37,989 bases of DNA from Nitrospirota bacterium (GCA_018971525.1 JAGXAR010000033.1:1-37989); one strand, 5' to 3'; numbered from the stretch's first letter, positions 24,821 to 34,412 are shown. Notes: a model not told the origin generated them from the letters alone. Made by a program: numbers and translations.

Positions 24821-24851
24821 AGAGGCTCCCTACTCAAATAACGGTCACGCA

Positions 24852-25238
24852 CTACGCCGAACGCGTAGGCGGTTTCGGTTTGCTTCCTACACCGGAGCGA
24901 CGGCCTTTTCTCGTCCGGGCATTCGTCTTGGTCCGCTGGCCGCGGACCGGCAATCCTTTCCGATGGCGCAGACCACGGTACGTGCCGCTATCGATAAGCC
25001 GTTTGATGTTCATCGAGAAGGTCTTTCTCAGATCACCTTCGACCTGATAGCCTTCCTGAATAACTTCTCGAATCTTGACGATATGCTCTTCGCTCAAGTC
25101 CTTGACGCGAATTGATCCGTCGACTCCGGCCTTGCCCAGGATAGAGAGTGCGGATGCCCGCCCAATCCCGTAGACATAGGTCAGGCCGATGTCCGCCCGC
25201 TTGTCTTTTGGTAAATCCACTCCGGCAATACGTGCCAT
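24852..25238 (-). CDS. rpsM: 30S ribosomal protein S13
   Basis: S13 sits in the 30S head and makes bridges to the 50S. The 128 residues show [26 protein letters not shown], the helix-two-turn-helix region and the tail [28 protein letters not shown]. The last residues ([12 protein letters not shown]) are Pro-rich and lack the usual Lys-rich end. AAGGGGG lies before the ATG. It is separated from rpmJ by 140 bases, the longest gap in this part of the operon. Confidence 0.97.
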   Translation of the reverse strand: MARIAGVDLPKDKRADIGLTYVYGIGRASALSILGKAGVDGSIRVKDLSEEHIVKIREVIQEGYQVEGDLRKTFSMNIKRLIDSGTYRGLRHRKGLPVRGQRTKTNARTRKGRRSGVGSKPKPPTRSA

Positions 25239-25378
25239 ACGTCCCCCTTACTTTTTCTTCTTTCCACCCTTAGCCGCTGAATAACCTGATCCGGCTCTAT
25301 TGCACGCGTCCAGCAAGGGCCCTGTGAGGCCTCGTGCTGGGCGAGCAGGATTCCAATGAGGTCATCCTGCGACGCTCG

Positions 25379-25492
25379 TCACCCCTGGCGCTGCTTGTGG
25401 CGCGGATTCTCGCAGAGGATTCGCACCACACCCTTGCGTCGGACCACCTTACATTTTGCACAGATCGGCTTGACGGATGATTTCACTTTCAT
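25379..25492 (-). CDS. rpmJ: 50S ribosomal protein L36, zinc-motif form
   Basis: L36 is the smallest large-subunit protein and helps order 23S rRNA near the peptidyl-transferase region. The 37 residues are [20 protein letters not shown], then [17 protein letters not shown]. Cys11, Cys14, Cys27 and His32 form the zinc site of the C+ form. Only the context and this motif are needed to identify it. It lies 15 bases after infA. Confidence 0.97.
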   Translation of the reverse strand: MKVKSSVKPICAKCKVVRRKGVVRILCENPRHKQRQG

Positions 25493-25507
25493 GTCTATTT
25501 CGCGCTC

Positions 25508-25726
25508 CTACTTAAACCGATAGGTGATCCGTCCGCGTGTCAGATCGTACGGCGACAGTTCCACGGTCACCTTATCGCCTGGAAGAATGCGGATAAAGTG
25601 CATGCGCATTTTCCCTGAAATGTGTGCAAGAATCTTATGGCCATTGTCCAGCGACACACGAAACATCGCATTCGGTAAAGTTTCGTTCACCGTGCCTTGA
25701 ATTTCGATAACATCTTCTTTCGGCAC
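25508..25726 (-). CDS. infA: Translation initiation factor IF-1
   Basis: IF-1 binds the A site of the 30S subunit during initiation. The 72 residues make one OB fold: [72 protein letters not shown]. It is nearly canonical along its whole length. The start codon is GTG, with AAAGGA nine bases upstream. It lies between map and rpmJ. Confidence 0.98.
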   Translation of the reverse strand: MPKEDVIEIQGTVNETLPNAMFRVSLDNGHKILAHISGKMRMHFIRILPGDKVTVELSPYDLTRGRITYRFK

Positions 25727-25755
25727 GTACCTCTATCCTTTCTGCCCAATCCCCA

Positions 25756-26505
25756 TCATAGCTGACTCAAAATACGCGGAGGTCCACTCGGCTCAATCGC
25801 AATTGTATGCTCAAAATGCGCCGAGAGACTCCCGTCTACCGTCACCGCCGTCCATCGATCCTCAAGAACCTTGACGGCAGCGCCACCCATGTTGACCATC
25901 GGCTCGATCGCTAGAACCATCCCTGCCTGCAACCGGGGTCCCTGCCCAGGCTTGCCATAATTCGGCACCTGCGGCTCTTCATGCAACTGTCGGCCTATTC
26001 CATGGCCTACGAACTCCGTCACGACCGAGTAGCCAGCTGACTCCACATGCTGCTGAATCACATGCGAAATGTCTGAGAGCCGATGACCCACAACCGCTTG
26101 CTTGATCCCGAGATACATCGCCTCTTCAGTCACTCGAACTAAGTGGGCATTCCGTCCGATCACCTGCCCCACCGAAACCGTGACCGCCGAATCCCCATAG
26201 AAACCGTCAACGATCGCCCCAAGGTCGAGTCCGATAATATCCCCATCCTTCAGCACTCGCTTGGAGGGAATCCCGTGGACGACCTGCTCATTCACCGACG
26301 CGCAGAGAGTCTTGGGGTAACTCCTATACCCCTTAAACGCCGGCCGCGCACCACGGGATCGAATCTCTTCCTCGGCCAAACGGTCCAGCTCATCGGTCGT
26401 AATGCCTGGCCGGACGGCTTTCTTCAGAATCGCTAGTGTCTCCGCCACCACCCGTGACGCCAGGGCCATCACGGCAATCTCATCCGAGGTCTTGAGAATG
26501 ATCAT
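25756..26505 (-). CDS. map: Methionine aminopeptidase, type I
   Basis: This enzyme removes the first Met from nascent proteins. The 249 residues show GLDLGAIVDGFYGDSAVTVSVG with the two metal-binding Asp, TEFVGHGIGRQLHEEPQVPNYG with the metal His, MVLAIEPMVNMGG and HFEHTIAIEPSG with the two metal Glu. Length and lack of a zinc-finger N-terminus fit the short bacterial type I enzyme. Its ATG overlaps the adk stop by four bases. Confidence 0.97.
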   Translation of the reverse strand: MIILKTSDEIAVMALASRVVAETLAILKKAVRPGITTDELDRLAEEEIRSRGARPAFKGYRSYPKTLCASVNEQVVHGIPSKRVLKDGDIIGLDLGAIVDGFYGDSAVTVSVGQVIGRNAHLVRVTEEAMYLGIKQAVVGHRLSDISHVIQQHVESAGYSVVTEFVGHGIGRQLHEEPQVPNYGKPGQGPRLQAGMVLAIEPMVNMGGAAVKVLEDRWTAVTVDGSLSAHFEHTIAIEPSGPPRILSQL

Positions 26506-27158
26506 GTCACCCGGTACGGTGACAACACCTTCGAGAGATGCTGAAAGACAACATCCACTGTGCCAGAAGCATCCATCGGCGACAATAACCGCCGATCATC
26601 ATAATAGCGCACAAGCGGGGCTGTTTGCTCGTCATACACCTTCAAGCGCGTCTCGATCGCATCACGCCGGTCATCATTTCGCTGAACGAGGGGCTCTCCG
26701 CATCGATCGCAAATCCCTTCTACCATTGGCTTTGCAAAATCTACGTGGAACGTCGCCTGGCACTTCGGACAACTTCGGCGCCCGCTCAACCTCCGCACCA
26801 CATCTTCCCGCGAAACCTGAAAATTCACGACCCGATCGAGGGTCATTGTTTTCGAGGCGAGGGCCTTGCCCAGTTCTTCCGCCTGCAAAACAGTCCTGGG
26901 AAATCCGTCAAGAACGAACCCATTGGCGCAGCTAGGATGAGCCAACTTCTCCTTCACCAGCCCAATCACCACGGCATCAGGGACCAACTTCCCCTGATCC
27001 ATGTAGTTCTTCGCTTCGAGACCCAGCGTCGTCTGACTGCGAACCGCCTCGCGGAGAAGATCACCGGTCGAAATTTTCGCCACCTGATACTGCGCCGCGA
27101 TACGGTCAGCCTGAGTCCCCTTGCCTACTCCAGGTGCGCCGAGAAACACCACCCGCAT
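26502..27158 (-). CDS. adk: Adenylate kinase, zinc LID form
   Basis: This enzyme interconverts ATP + AMP and 2 ADP. The 218 residues open with the P-loop GAPGVGKGTQADRIA and continue ISTGDLLREAV (AMP site) and GFVLDGFPRTVLQAEEL. A long LID has CPKCQATFHVDF and CDRCGEPLVQRNDDRRDAIETRL, where four Cys form a zinc site as in Gram-positive and many thermophile enzymes. It lies nine bases after secY and overlaps map. Confidence 0.97.
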   Translation of the reverse strand: MRVVFLGAPGVGKGTQADRIAAQYQVAKISTGDLLREAVRSQTTLGLEAKNYMDQGKLVPDAVVIGLVKEKLAHPSCANGFVLDGFPRTVLQAEELGKALASKTMTLDRVVNFQVSREDVVRRLSGRRSCPKCQATFHVDFAKPMVEGICDRCGEPLVQRNDDRRDAIETRLKVYDEQTAPLVRYYDDRRLLSPMDASGTVDVVFQHLSKVLSPYRVT

Positions 27159-27167
27159 GAATATCCC

Positions 27168-28487
27168 TCATCCACTCCGTCCACGGAGGGGGGCCATACC
27201 CTTACCCAAAAACCCTTCGTAGTTCCGCATCAGCATGTGCGATTCAATCTGCTGGGCCGTGTCAAGACCGACGCCGATCACGATCAGCAGCGAGGTGCCA
27301 CCAAAATAGAAAGGCACATTCAGCTTATAGATCAAAAACTCTGGAATCACGCAGACGATCGCCAAGTAAATCGATCCGGCAAATGTAATCCTCGTAAGCA
27401 CCTTATAGATGTAGTCGGAAGTCCGTGTTCCTGGGCGAATCCCGGGAATAAATCCACCATACTTCTTCATGTTGTCTGCCATGTCAACCGGGTTCAAGAC
27501 CACAGCAGTATAAAAGAAACAAAAAAACAGAATAAGGCCGACATACATCAGTGTATATAACAACGATCCCGGCGCGAGTTGGGCACCGAAGGCCTTCACC
27601 CAAGGCGTTTCGAAAAATCCGGCAATCGTCGCGGGAAACGCAATAATCGATGATGCGAAAATCGGCGGAATCACTCCAGCCGTATTGATCTTCAGTGGGA
27701 TGTGCGTGCTCTGCCCGCCGAAGACTCGGCGTCCGATGACCCGCTTCGCATACTGAACCGGCACCTTTCGGCGCCCGCTTTCCAGGAAGACAATGGCTGC
27801 GACCACTACGACCATCAACACGGCGAGAGCGACCAGCAAGATAAAGCTAAGCTGCCCGACTTTGTACAAATCAAAGGTCTGAGCCACAGCGGCAGGCAAA
27901 CGAGCGACGATTCCCGCAAAAATGATAAGTGAAATCCCGTTTCCGATGCCCCGCTCGGTAATCTGCTCGCCGAGCCACATCAGAAAACCCGTACCGGCGG
28001 TCAAGGTAATGACCGTCATGAGACGGAATCCCCACCCGGCGCTCATCACGAATGCGCCTTGATTCATTTGTTCGAGTCCGACGGCAATCCCAAAACCCTG
28101 AATCACCGCAATGCCGATCGTCCCGAACCGAGTATACTGAATGATCTTTTTTCGACCCCGCTCGCCCTCTTTGGCCAACTTTGACAGGTGTGGGACGACC
28201 ACAGTCAGCAACTGAAGAATGATCGAAGCGCTGATATAGGGCATAATGCCCAGAGCTAAGATCGTCAGCCGTGAGAGCGACCCACCTGAGAAAATATCCA
28301 AAAACCCGAGCAGTGCGCCGCCTTGCTTTTGCAGAAAATCGGAGAGGGCGTCGCCATTGATCCCAGGGGTAGGAATATGTGCCCCGATCCGATACACCAC
28401 CAACATCCCCATCGTAAAGAGGATGCGAGTACGCAGTTCGGGAATTTTGAAAATATTCTGAAAACTGGTCAGGAGTCTCTCAAACAC
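27168..28487 (-). CDS. secY: Protein translocase subunit SecY
   Basis: SecY is the protein-conducting channel of the inner membrane. From the GTG at 28487 the product is 439 residues, beginning with FERLLTSFQNIFKIPELRTR as in most SecY proteins. Ten membrane helices are visible, with the plug region (LDIFSGGSLSRLTILALGIMPYISASI), the conserved cytoplasmic loop (KYGGFIPGIRPG) and the end (HMLMRNYEGFLGKG). The GTG has GAGG nine bases upstream and overlaps rplO by eight bases. The longer open frame to 28637 is within rplO and is not believed. Confidence 0.96.
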   Translation of the reverse strand: MFERLLTSFQNIFKIPELRTRILFTMGMLVVYRIGAHIPTPGINGDALSDFLQKQGGALLGFLDIFSGGSLSRLTILALGIMPYISASIILQLLTVVVPHLSKLAKEGERGRKKIIQYTRFGTIGIAVIQGFGIAVGLEQMNQGAFVMSAGWGFRLMTVITLTAGTGFLMWLGEQITERGIGNGISLIIFAGIVARLPAAVAQTFDLYKVGQLSFILLVALAVLMVVVVAAIVFLESGRRKVPVQYAKRVIGRRVFGGQSTHIPLKINTAGVIPPIFASSIIAFPATIAGFFETPWVKAFGAQLAPGSLLYTLMYVGLILFFCFFYTAVVLNPVDMADNMKKYGGFIPGIRPGTRTSDYIYKVLTRITFAGSIYLAIVCVIPEFLIYKLNVPFYFGGTSLLIVIGVGLDTAQQIESHMLMRNYEGFLGKGMAPLRGRSG

Positions 28488-28935
28488 CGGGGATGACCTC
28501 GACTCTCCCTCCAGCTGCTTGAATTTTTGCCTCTGCAGACTTACTGAACTTGTGCGCCTGCACAACAATCGCCTTCGTAAGGTCTCCATTCCCAAGAATC
28601 TTGATCGGCAACGACTTGCGCTTGACCAAGCCGGCATCGACCAAAGCCTGTGGGGTAATAGTTCCGGACACCGTCATGTCACCCAAGCTTTTCAGGTTGA
28701 CAATCGAGTACTCCTTACGAAATACGTTGGTAAATCCATGCTTCGGTACTCGACGAATCAGGGACATCTGGCCACCCTCAAATCCGCCTGCCTGTCGGCT
28801 CCGACCGCCGGATCTGGCTAACAAACCCTTATGGCCCTTCCCCGATGTTTTCCCATGACCAGAACCTGGCCCACGACCGATACGCTTCCGTCTTTTCCTG
28901 GACCCTTTTGCAGGACCGAGCTCATGTAAGTTCAT
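28480..28935 (-). CDS. rplO: 50S ribosomal protein L15
   Basis: L15 binds 23S rRNA during late 50S assembly. The 151 residues show MNLHELGPAKGSRKRRKRIG, then RGPGSGHGKTSGKGHKG, the FEGGQMSLIRRVPKHGF stretch, and the C-terminal domain ending KIQAAGGRVEVI. It overlaps rpmD by four bases and secY by eight, so all three are coupled. Confidence 0.97.
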   Translation of the reverse strand: MNLHELGPAKGSRKRRKRIGRGPGSGHGKTSGKGHKGLLARSGGRSRQAGGFEGGQMSLIRRVPKHGFTNVFRKEYSIVNLKSLGDMTVSGTITPQALVDAGLVKRKSLPIKILGNGDLTKAIVVQAHKFSKSAEAKIQAAGGRVEVIPGV

Positions 28936-29141
28936 TGTGGCTGCACTTCCAATAGATATCCAACTTTGCCAATCATCCCTCTTACCTGTGGAGTATTGGG
29001 ACGAGTAACTGTCTGTCTGATCTTCCTCAAACCGAGGCCACTCAAAACAAGCCGATGCTTTTGCGGAGTCCCGATAGGACTTCGTCGCAAGGTAATAACA
29101 AATCCACCCTTGGGGGCTTTAACGGTTTTCGCTGTAGGCAT
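28932..29141 (-). CDS. rpmD: 50S ribosomal protein L30
   Basis: L30 is a small 50S protein. The 69 residues show VITLRRSPIGTPQKHRLVLS, GLGLRKIRQTVTRPNTPQVR and GMIGKVGYLLEV, the complete family pattern. About ten lysine-rich residues precede the fold. The ATG shares one base with the rpsE stop (TAATG). Confidence 0.96.
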   Translation of the reverse strand: MPTAKTVKAPKGGFVITLRRSPIGTPQKHRLVLSGLGLRKIRQTVTRPNTPQVRGMIGKVGYLLEVQPQ

Positions 29142-29650
29142 TAGACACTCACCCTATTCTGTGCATGACCCGCTCCACTACGACGCTGGGCGAGAACATC
29201 TTCAGCATTTCTGAGCTGACAGAGACCGTTGAGCGTGGCGCGCACCGCATTAAATGGATTTCCACGGCCTAGAGTCTTGGCAATGACATCGTGAACGCCG
29301 ACGACCTCGACCACCGCCCGGACAGCACCCCCGGCAATAATTCCTGTTCCCTTCTTTGCGGGCTTCAGGAGGACATGCTCAGCCCCGAATAGTCCGTTAA
29401 CTTCGTGAGGAATAGTCCCTGACTTGAGCGCGACATGCACCAGGTTCTTCTTGGCCTGCTCAACCGCCTTTGAGATCGCTACGGGCACTTCAGCGGCCTT
29501 GCCTTTCCCGATGCCGACCCACCCCTGTCCATCTCCCACGACAACCAACGCGCAGAAGTTGAACCGCTTTCCGCCCTTCACGACCTTTGCCACGCGGTTG
29601 ATAAAGACAACCTTGTCCTTCAGGCTTAGTTCATCTGGATTAACTCGCAC
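29141..29650 (-). CDS. rpsE: 30S ribosomal protein S5
   Basis: S5 sits at the mRNA entry and helps decoding accuracy. The 169 residues show [80 protein letters not shown] and [20 protein letters not shown]. The start is GTG with GAGGAG upstream. It lies between rplR and rpmD. Confidence 0.97.
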   Translation of the reverse strand: MRVNPDELSLKDKVVFINRVAKVVKGGKRFNFCALVVVGDGQGWVGIGKGKAAEVPVAISKAVEQAKKNLVHVALKSGTIPHEVNGLFGAEHVLLKPAKKGTGIIAGGAVRAVVEVVGVHDVIAKTLGRGNPFNAVRATLNGLCQLRNAEDVLAQRRSGAGHAQNRVSV

Positions 29651-29709
29651 GTAACATCTCTCCTCTTTGTTCCCCTCGCTTCCGCATCGTTACGGAATCG
29701 AGGCACGAC

Positions 29710-30075
29710 CTAGAACTGCAGACCGCCTTCACGCGATGCTTCAGCCAACGCCTTGACGCGTCCGTGGTACATCCTGCCACCGCGATCGAATACCACGGCC
29801 TGAACCTTGGCGGCCTTAGCCCGCTCTGCCAATAACTTCCCAACGGCCTTTGCGCCATCGATGCTCCCGGTTGATTTTACCGACGTTCGCAGAGACTTAT
29901 CCAGAGAGGAAGCGGCTGCCAACGTCGCGCCCTTCAGATCGTCAATGATCTGCGCATAGATGTGAGAGCGGCTGCGAAACACATTGAGCCTTGGACGTTC
30001 AGCTGTCCCAAACACTCGCTTCCGCACCCGCTGTTTCCGACGTGTCAACTGACTCGCTTTATCTGCAGTATTCAT
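29710..30075 (-). CDS. rplR: 50S ribosomal protein L18
   Basis: L18 binds 5S rRNA together with L5. The 121 residues show [70 protein letters not shown] and [20 protein letters not shown]. Length and motif order are normal. It starts eight bases after rplF. Confidence 0.97.
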   Translation of the reverse strand: MNTADKASQLTRRKQRVRKRVFGTAERPRLNVFRSRSHIYAQIIDDLKGATLAAASSLDKSLRTSVKSTGSIDGAKAVGKLLAERAKAAKVQAVVFDRGGRMYHGRVKALAEASREGGLQF

Positions 30076-30083
30076 GGATCACC

Positions 30084-30620
30084 CTACTTCCCTGTCTTTC
30101 CGGCTTTCTTACGCAATACTTCCCCGGCAAAACGAACGCCTTTTTGCTTATAGACATCGGGCGGCTTGATCGCTCGCAAGTTGGCCGCAACTTGACCCAC
30201 CAATCGCTTGTCGGTCCCCTTCACATTGATCAGGGTTTGCTTGTCAACCTTGACGTCGATTCCCACCGGGATCGGATAAGTAACCGGGTTGATATACCCC
30301 ACATTGAAGCTCATCGTCCGGCCCTGCACCGCAACCTTATAACCGACCCCAGTGATTTCCAAGTTGCGTTCGTAACCCTTCGTCACGCCCTGAACGATGT
30401 TACTGAGCTCTGCACGAGTCAACCCATGCAATGCGCGCACTTGACGGTCCTCATTGGACCTGCTCACCACGAGCTGTCCATCCGCAATCGAAACCCCAAG
30501 ACCTGGGGACAACGACCAATCAAGCTTTCCGAGCGGGCCCTTCACGGACACAACAGGGCCAGCAACCTTCACATCCACTCCTGCCGGAATTTGGATTGGT
30601 TTCTTTCCTATACGTGACAT
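30084..30620 (-). CDS. rplF: 50S ribosomal protein L6
   Basis: L6 lies near the factor-binding site of the 50S. The 178 residues show MSRIGKKPIQIPAGVDVKVA, VSVKGPLGKLDWSLSPG, GVTKGYERNLEITGVGYKVA, INPVTYPIPVGIDVKV and GQVAANLRAIKPPDVYKQKG, with the two repeated L6 domains in order. It lies 56 bases after rpsH. Confidence 0.97.
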   Translation of the reverse strand: MSRIGKKPIQIPAGVDVKVAGPVVSVKGPLGKLDWSLSPGLGVSIADGQLVVSRSNEDRQVRALHGLTRAELSNIVQGVTKGYERNLEITGVGYKVAVQGRTMSFNVGYINPVTYPIPVGIDVKVDKQTLINVKGTDKRLVGQVAANLRAIKPPDVYKQKGVRFAGEVLRKKAGKTGK

Positions 30621-30676
30621 CGATGCCTCGTTCTTCTAGCAAGCAGCTGCAGTGACAATCTGGTTCGTTTCTCTCA

Positions 30677-31072
30677 TTACCACACCGAGCACAGCACTTC
30701 TCCGCCGAGCCCAGCACGGCGAGACTCCTGATCCGTCATCAACCCCTTTGAGGTGGACAAGATCGCTACCCCTATGCCGTTTTTGACTCGCGGGATATCT
30801 TTGATCCCTACATATACCCGTCGGCCTGGCTTGCTCACCCGCTGCATACCGGTGACCATGGGCTGCCCTTCTGCCACATACCGTAACTGTACTTTCAGCA
30901 CTGGATGTCCATCGGCGACGTCCGCCTGGACGCCTTGAATATATCCTTCGTTCTGGAGAATCCGAAGGACCTCGCGCTTGAGACGAGAGGCTGGGACGCT
31001 TACGACATCGTGACGCCGGCGAAACCCGTTTTGCAATCGTACTAACAGGTCACTAATGGGATCTGTAACCAT
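30677..31072 (-). CDS. rpsH: 30S ribosomal protein S8
   Basis: S8 binds helix 21 of 16S rRNA and in enterobacteria represses the spc operon by binding its message; no such site was identified here. The 131 residues show MVTDPISDLLVRLQNGFRRR, SRLKREVLRILQNEGYIQGV, RVSKPGRRVYVGIKDIPRV and GIGVAILSTSKGLMTDQESR. All are canonical. Confidence 0.97.
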   Translation of the reverse strand: MVTDPISDLLVRLQNGFRRRHDVVSVPASRLKREVLRILQNEGYIQGVQADVADGHPVLKVQLRYVAEGQPMVTGMQRVSKPGRRVYVGIKDIPRVKNGIGVAILSTSKGLMTDQESRRAGLGGEVLCSVW

Positions 31073-31146
31073 ACCAACCCTTTCACCAACGCTCTTCGTG
31101 TGACCAGATGCGGATCAACCGCCCGTTGACGCAGAAAGCGGATAAT

Positions 31147-31332
31147 CTACCAACTCGACTTTCGAACCCCCGGGATTTCACCCTTCAGGCTCAGCAACCG
31201 AAAACAAATCCTGCACATACGGAACCGGCGCAAAAATCCCCGAACACGTCCGCATATTTCACATCGGTGATAATCTCTGACCGGAAATTTCGCCTTGACA
31301 GCAGACTTATTTCTGAGGGCTAATCTCGACAC
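31147..31332 (-). CDS. rpsN: 30S ribosomal protein S14, short zinc form
   Basis: S14 sits in the 30S head. The 61 residues are the short type with a zinc ribbon: [20 protein letters not shown] supplies two CxxC pairs, and the protein ends [14 protein letters not shown]. The start is GTG with AAGGAG at six bases. It lies between rplE and rpsH. Confidence 0.97.
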   Translation of the reverse strand: MSRLALRNKSAVKAKFPVRDYHRCEICGRVRGFLRRFRMCRICFRLLSLKGEIPGVRKSSW

Positions 31333-31353
31333 CTGCAGCTCCTTCGTTTGACA

Positions 31354-32007
31354 TTACGTCCGGAATGGCATCCCCAAATGCTTCAACAGCGCCCTGCCCT
31401 CATCATTGGTCCTGGCGGTTGTGACGATCGTGATATCCATACCGTGGATGGACGCCACTTCGTCGTACTTAATCTCAGGGAAAATGAGCTGTTCTTTAAG
31501 CCCCAGCGTGTAATTGCCTCGTCCATCGAACGACTTTGGCGACACGCCTCGGAAGTCCCGAATCCTCGGCAACGACAACGTCACCAGACGGTCGAAGAAC
31601 TCCCACATCCTGCGGCTACGCAACGTCACTTTCGTGCCGATCGGCATCCCCTGACGCAACTTGAATGAGGCAATGGCCTTCTTCGCCTTCGTGATAAGAG
31701 GCTTCTGGCCCGTAATCGCCCCCAATTCGCCTGCTGCGCTCTCGAGCAGCTTCACGTTCTGAATAGCTTCGCCCATCCCCACGTTCAGCACGATCCGCTC
31801 AAGTTTCGGAACCTGCATGACATTCTTGTAGCCGAACTCTTTCATGAGTGCGGGCACAACCTTCTGCAGGTATGTCTCGCGCATCCGCGGATTGAACTTG
31901 GACTCTTCACTGCCCTCGTCCATCACTTTCGGCGCCGAAGACCCTTCCTTTTTGGGCGGTCGTCGCTCTGACGTCTTACTGCCTTTTCCTGTTTCAACCT
32001 TCGCCAT
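31354..32007 (-). CDS. rplE: 50S ribosomal protein L5 with N-terminal extension
   Basis: L5 carries 5S rRNA into the 50S and touches P-site tRNA. The core begins at about residue 40 ([20 protein letters not shown]) and shows [55 protein letters not shown] and [20 protein letters not shown]. The 217 residues exceed the usual length of about 180. The additional N-terminus ([20 protein letters not shown] and onward) is charged and likely disordered. GAGG seven bases before the ATG supports this start, while the later Met codons have no ribosome binding site. Confidence 0.96.
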   Translation of the reverse strand: MAKVETGKGSKTSERRPPKKEGSSAPKVMDEGSEESKFNPRMRETYLQKVVPALMKEFGYKNVMQVPKLERIVLNVGMGEAIQNVKLLESAAGELGAITGQKPLITKAKKAIASFKLRQGMPIGTKVTLRSRRMWEFFDRLVTLSLPRIRDFRGVSPKSFDGRGNYTLGLKEQLIFPEIKYDEVASIHGMDITIVTTARTNDEGRALLKHLGMPFRT

Positions 32008-32022
32008 CTGGCGTCCTCACTC

Positions 32023-32358
32023 CTACTCGACTGAGTCGTTCGATTTTTTGCTAAACCGGACACGTCGGCCATCATCGAGCGTACGCACGCCCAGCCGGGT
32101 CGGCTTTTGTGTCACTGGACACAGGAACATCACATTGGAGATCGCAAGAGGCGCTTCCCGCTCGAGAATGCCCCCTTGCTTGACCTTCTGATTCGGTTTG
32201 GTGTGGCGCTTGATTATATTCAGTTTTTCGACCACGACCTTCCCCACTGCGGGGTCAACCGAAAGGACTTTCCCGGACTTGCCACGATCACGCCCGGCGA
32301 CCACGACCACCATATCACCCTTGCGAATCCGACTCTTTGTCAACGCCTGCTTATTCAT
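32023..32358 (-). CDS. rplX: 50S ribosomal protein L24
   Basis: L24 starts 50S assembly and sits near the tunnel exit. The 111 residues hold a KOW motif (RIRKGDMVVVVAGRDRGKSG, KVLSVDPAVGKVVVEKLNI), then HTKPNQKVKQGGILEREAPL and SNVMFLCPVTQKPTRLGVRT. All are family marks. It lies between rplN and rplE. Confidence 0.97.
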   Translation of the reverse strand: MNKQALTKSRIRKGDMVVVVAGRDRGKSGKVLSVDPAVGKVVVEKLNIIKRHTKPNQKVKQGGILEREAPLAISNVMFLCPVTQKPTRLGVRTLDDGRRVRFSKKSNDSVE

Positions 32359-32377
32359 CCCGCCGTCTCCACCCTCG

Positions 32378-32746
32378 TTAAAGCACTTCCGGAGCTAGGG
32401 AAATAATCTTCATGAACTTCTTCCACCGCAACTCGCGTGCGATCGGCCCAAAGATGCGCGTCCCGACGGGATCCCCGTCCTTATTGATGAGCACACAGGC
32501 ATTCCGATCAAACTTGATGTAGGAACCATCCTCCCGGCGCACTTCCTTTGTGGTCCTTACGACCACAGCACGGCTCACATCGCCCTTCTTGACCGTTGCC
32601 GCAGGAATGGCCTCTTTGACCGCTACGACGACAATGTCTCCGAGAGAGGCATACCGACGCCTGGTTCCGCCAAGCACATGAAAACACATGGCCTGCTTGG
32701 CACCGGAGTTATCGGCCACATCCATGTATGTATAGCTTTGAATCAT
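32378..32746 (-). CDS. rplN: 50S ribosomal protein L14
   Basis: L14 forms an intersubunit bridge and is the contact for the silencing factor RsfS. The 122 residues start [20 protein letters not shown] and contain [40 protein letters not shown] and [20 protein letters not shown], with the end SLAPEVL. It is canonical throughout. Confidence 0.98.
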   Translation of the reverse strand: MIQSYTYMDVADNSGAKQAMCFHVLGGTRRRYASLGDIVVVAVKEAIPAATVKKGDVSRAVVVRTTKEVRREDGSYIKFDRNACVLINKDGDPVGTRIFGPIARELRWKKFMKIISLAPEVL

Positions 32747-32784
32747 AGTCCCTGTGTTTCCTCTACCGTTCGAACGATCTCGGC

Positions 32785-33051
32785 CTACTCGCCCCGCCCC
32801 TTTTCTATAACCTCGACAACACGCATATGCTTATCCTTACTGAGCGGTCTCGTCTCGACCATGCGCACACGGTCGCCGATCTTGCAGGCATTGTCTTCAT
32901 CATGAGCCTTAAACTTCGTCACCCTTCGAAGCACCTTCCGATAGAGCGGGTGAATAACCGAACGCTCAATCTCGACGACCACCGTCTTGTTCATCTTGTT
33001 GCTGACTACCCGCCCAACCCATTCACGCCGCTTGTTGGCTGACTCTCCCAT
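32785..33051 (-). CDS. rpsQ: 30S ribosomal protein S17
   Basis: S17 is an OB-fold protein that binds the 5' domain of 16S rRNA. The 88 residues show [60 protein letters not shown] and a short C-terminal end. It starts two bases after the rpmC stop. Confidence 0.97.
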   Translation of the reverse strand: MGESANKRREWVGRVVSNKMNKTVVVEIERSVIHPLYRKVLRRVTKFKAHDEDNACKIGDRVRMVETRPLSKDKHMRVVEVIEKGRGE

Positions 33052-33053
33052 CC

Positions 33054-33275
33054 TCAGGCCCCCTTCACCGTGGTAGAAATTGCATCGGCCTGCGCGAGCT
33101 CCCGCTGAATCGTCTTCACCCTGGCAATGGATCGTTTCGTCTTTCGAACCTGCATTGGGTTTTCCAACCGGCCAGTCCCCAGCTGAAAACGAAGATTGAA
33201 GAGTTCCTGCGTGAGCTGCTGCGACTTCTCCGCCAGCTCAGGTCCGGTTAACTGTCGTAATTCCTTGAGATCCAT
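33054..33275 (-). CDS. rpmC: 50S ribosomal protein L29
   Basis: L29 lies at the tunnel exit and helps dock SRP and trigger factor. The 73 residues start [20 protein letters not shown] and contain [20 protein letters not shown] and [20 protein letters not shown], the usual two-helix hairpin. The ATG at 33275 is preceded by GGGAG; the longer frame to 33392 lies inside rplP and is rejected. Confidence 0.96.
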   Translation of the reverse strand: MDLKELRQLTGPELAEKSQQLTQELFNLRFQLGTGRLENPMQVRKTKRSIARVKTIQRELAQADAISTTVKGA

Positions 33276-33312
33276 GGATGCGCTCCCTACCCTTGCGTCG
33301 GTTCGATCGATC

Positions 33313-33726
33313 CTAAAACTCGCCGCGAATGACGCACTTCGTGGCAATGGGCAACTTATGCGAAGCCAAACGAAACGCCTCTTTGGCGACATCCGGCGTC
33401 ACGCCATCCATCTCATAGAGGATGCGGCCAGGCTTGACCACGGCAACCCAGTACTCCGGGTTACCCTTCCCCTTACCCATTCGAGTTTCCGCCGGCTTCT
33501 TGGTAATCGGCTTATCGGGGAAAATTCTCGTCCAGACCTGGCCGCCGCGCTTGACAAACCTAGTGATTGCAATACGAGCCGCCTCGATCTGCCGACTGGT
33601 AACCCACCCCGGCTCCAGCGCCTTCAGTCCGAACTCTCCAAGCGTAATCTGGCCGCCACGATAGGCCTTGCCATTCATACGCCCCTTCATCATTTTGCGA
33701 AATTTTACTTTCTTTGGTGCTAACAC
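33313..33726 (-). CDS. rplP: 50S ribosomal protein L16
   Basis: L16 organises the A site of the 50S. The 137 residues show [80 protein letters not shown] and [20 protein letters not shown]. It matches the family over its full length. It lies between rpsC and rpmC. Confidence 0.98.
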   Translation of the reverse strand: MLAPKKVKFRKMMKGRMNGKAYRGGQITLGEFGLKALEPGWVTSRQIEAARIAITRFVKRGGQVWTRIFPDKPITKKPAETRMGKGKGNPEYWVAVVKPGRILYEMDGVTPDVAKEAFRLASHKLPIATKCVIRGEF

Positions 33727-33740
33727 AGTATCCTCTTCAG

Positions 33741-34412
33741 TTACCCGAGTCTGCGGTCAAATACTGATTCTTTCTTGAGAGGCTGCAAGGGAAGAACCTC
33801 TCCTTTGTAGATCCAAGTCTTAATGCCGATCTGCCCCATGGTGGTATGAGCCTCGGCAAATCCATAGTCGATGTCCGCTCGAAGCGTATGGAGTGGCACG
33901 CGACCCTCCCGATACCATTCTGAGCGCGCGATCTCGGCGCCACCAAGACGACCGCCAACCATAATCTTGATACCCTGCGCGCCAAGACGAAGGGCAGACT
34001 GGACGCTTCGCTTCATGGCCCGGCGGAACGCTACTCGCTTCTCCAGCTGGGTGGCCACGTTTTCACTCACCAACTGGGCATCCAGCTCAGGCTTCTTGAT
34101 TTCCTTCACCGTAATGTACACCTGACCGGAATAAGCCTTCTCCAACTCTGCCTTGAGCTTATCGACCTCGGCCCCCTTGCGACCGATGATGATCCCGGGC
34201 CGCGCGGTGTGGATAATCACCCGCGTCTGGTCTCCAGATCGTTCAATCTCAACCTTGGCCACACCAGCATGAAAGAGACGCTGCTTGACCATCTTGCGGA
34301 TCCTGATATCTTGATGGAGCAGCTTCGCATAGTCCTTGCTGGCATACCACCGAGAACTCCAGGTGACATTGTATCCCAGTCGATAACCAATCGGATGTGT
34401 CTTTTGACCCAT
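33741..34412 (-). CDS. rpsC: 30S ribosomal protein S3
   Basis: S3 lines the mRNA entry and has helicase activity with S4 and S5. The 223 residues show [20 protein letters not shown], the KH domain ([20 protein letters not shown]), [40 protein letters not shown] and [20 protein letters not shown]. Length is normal. Confidence 0.98.
   Translation of the reverse strand: MGQKTHPIGYRLGYNVTWSSRWYASKDYAKLLHQDIRIRKMVKQRLFHAGVAKVEIERSGDQTRVIIHTARPGIIIGRKGAEVDKLKAELEKAYSGQVYITVKEIKKPELDAQLVSENVATQLEKRVAFRRAMKRSVQSALRLGAQGIKIMVGGRLGGAEIARSEWYREGRVPLHTLRADIDYGFAEAHTTMGQIGIKTWIYKGEVLPLQPLKKESVFDRRLG

Noticed and set aside
24221-24841. 206-codon plus-strand open frame
   Set aside because: Antisense to rpsD and rpsK, both certain.
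26625-27560. 311-codon plus-strand open frame
   Set aside because: It lies antisense to adk and secY, which are certain genes, and has no domain pattern.
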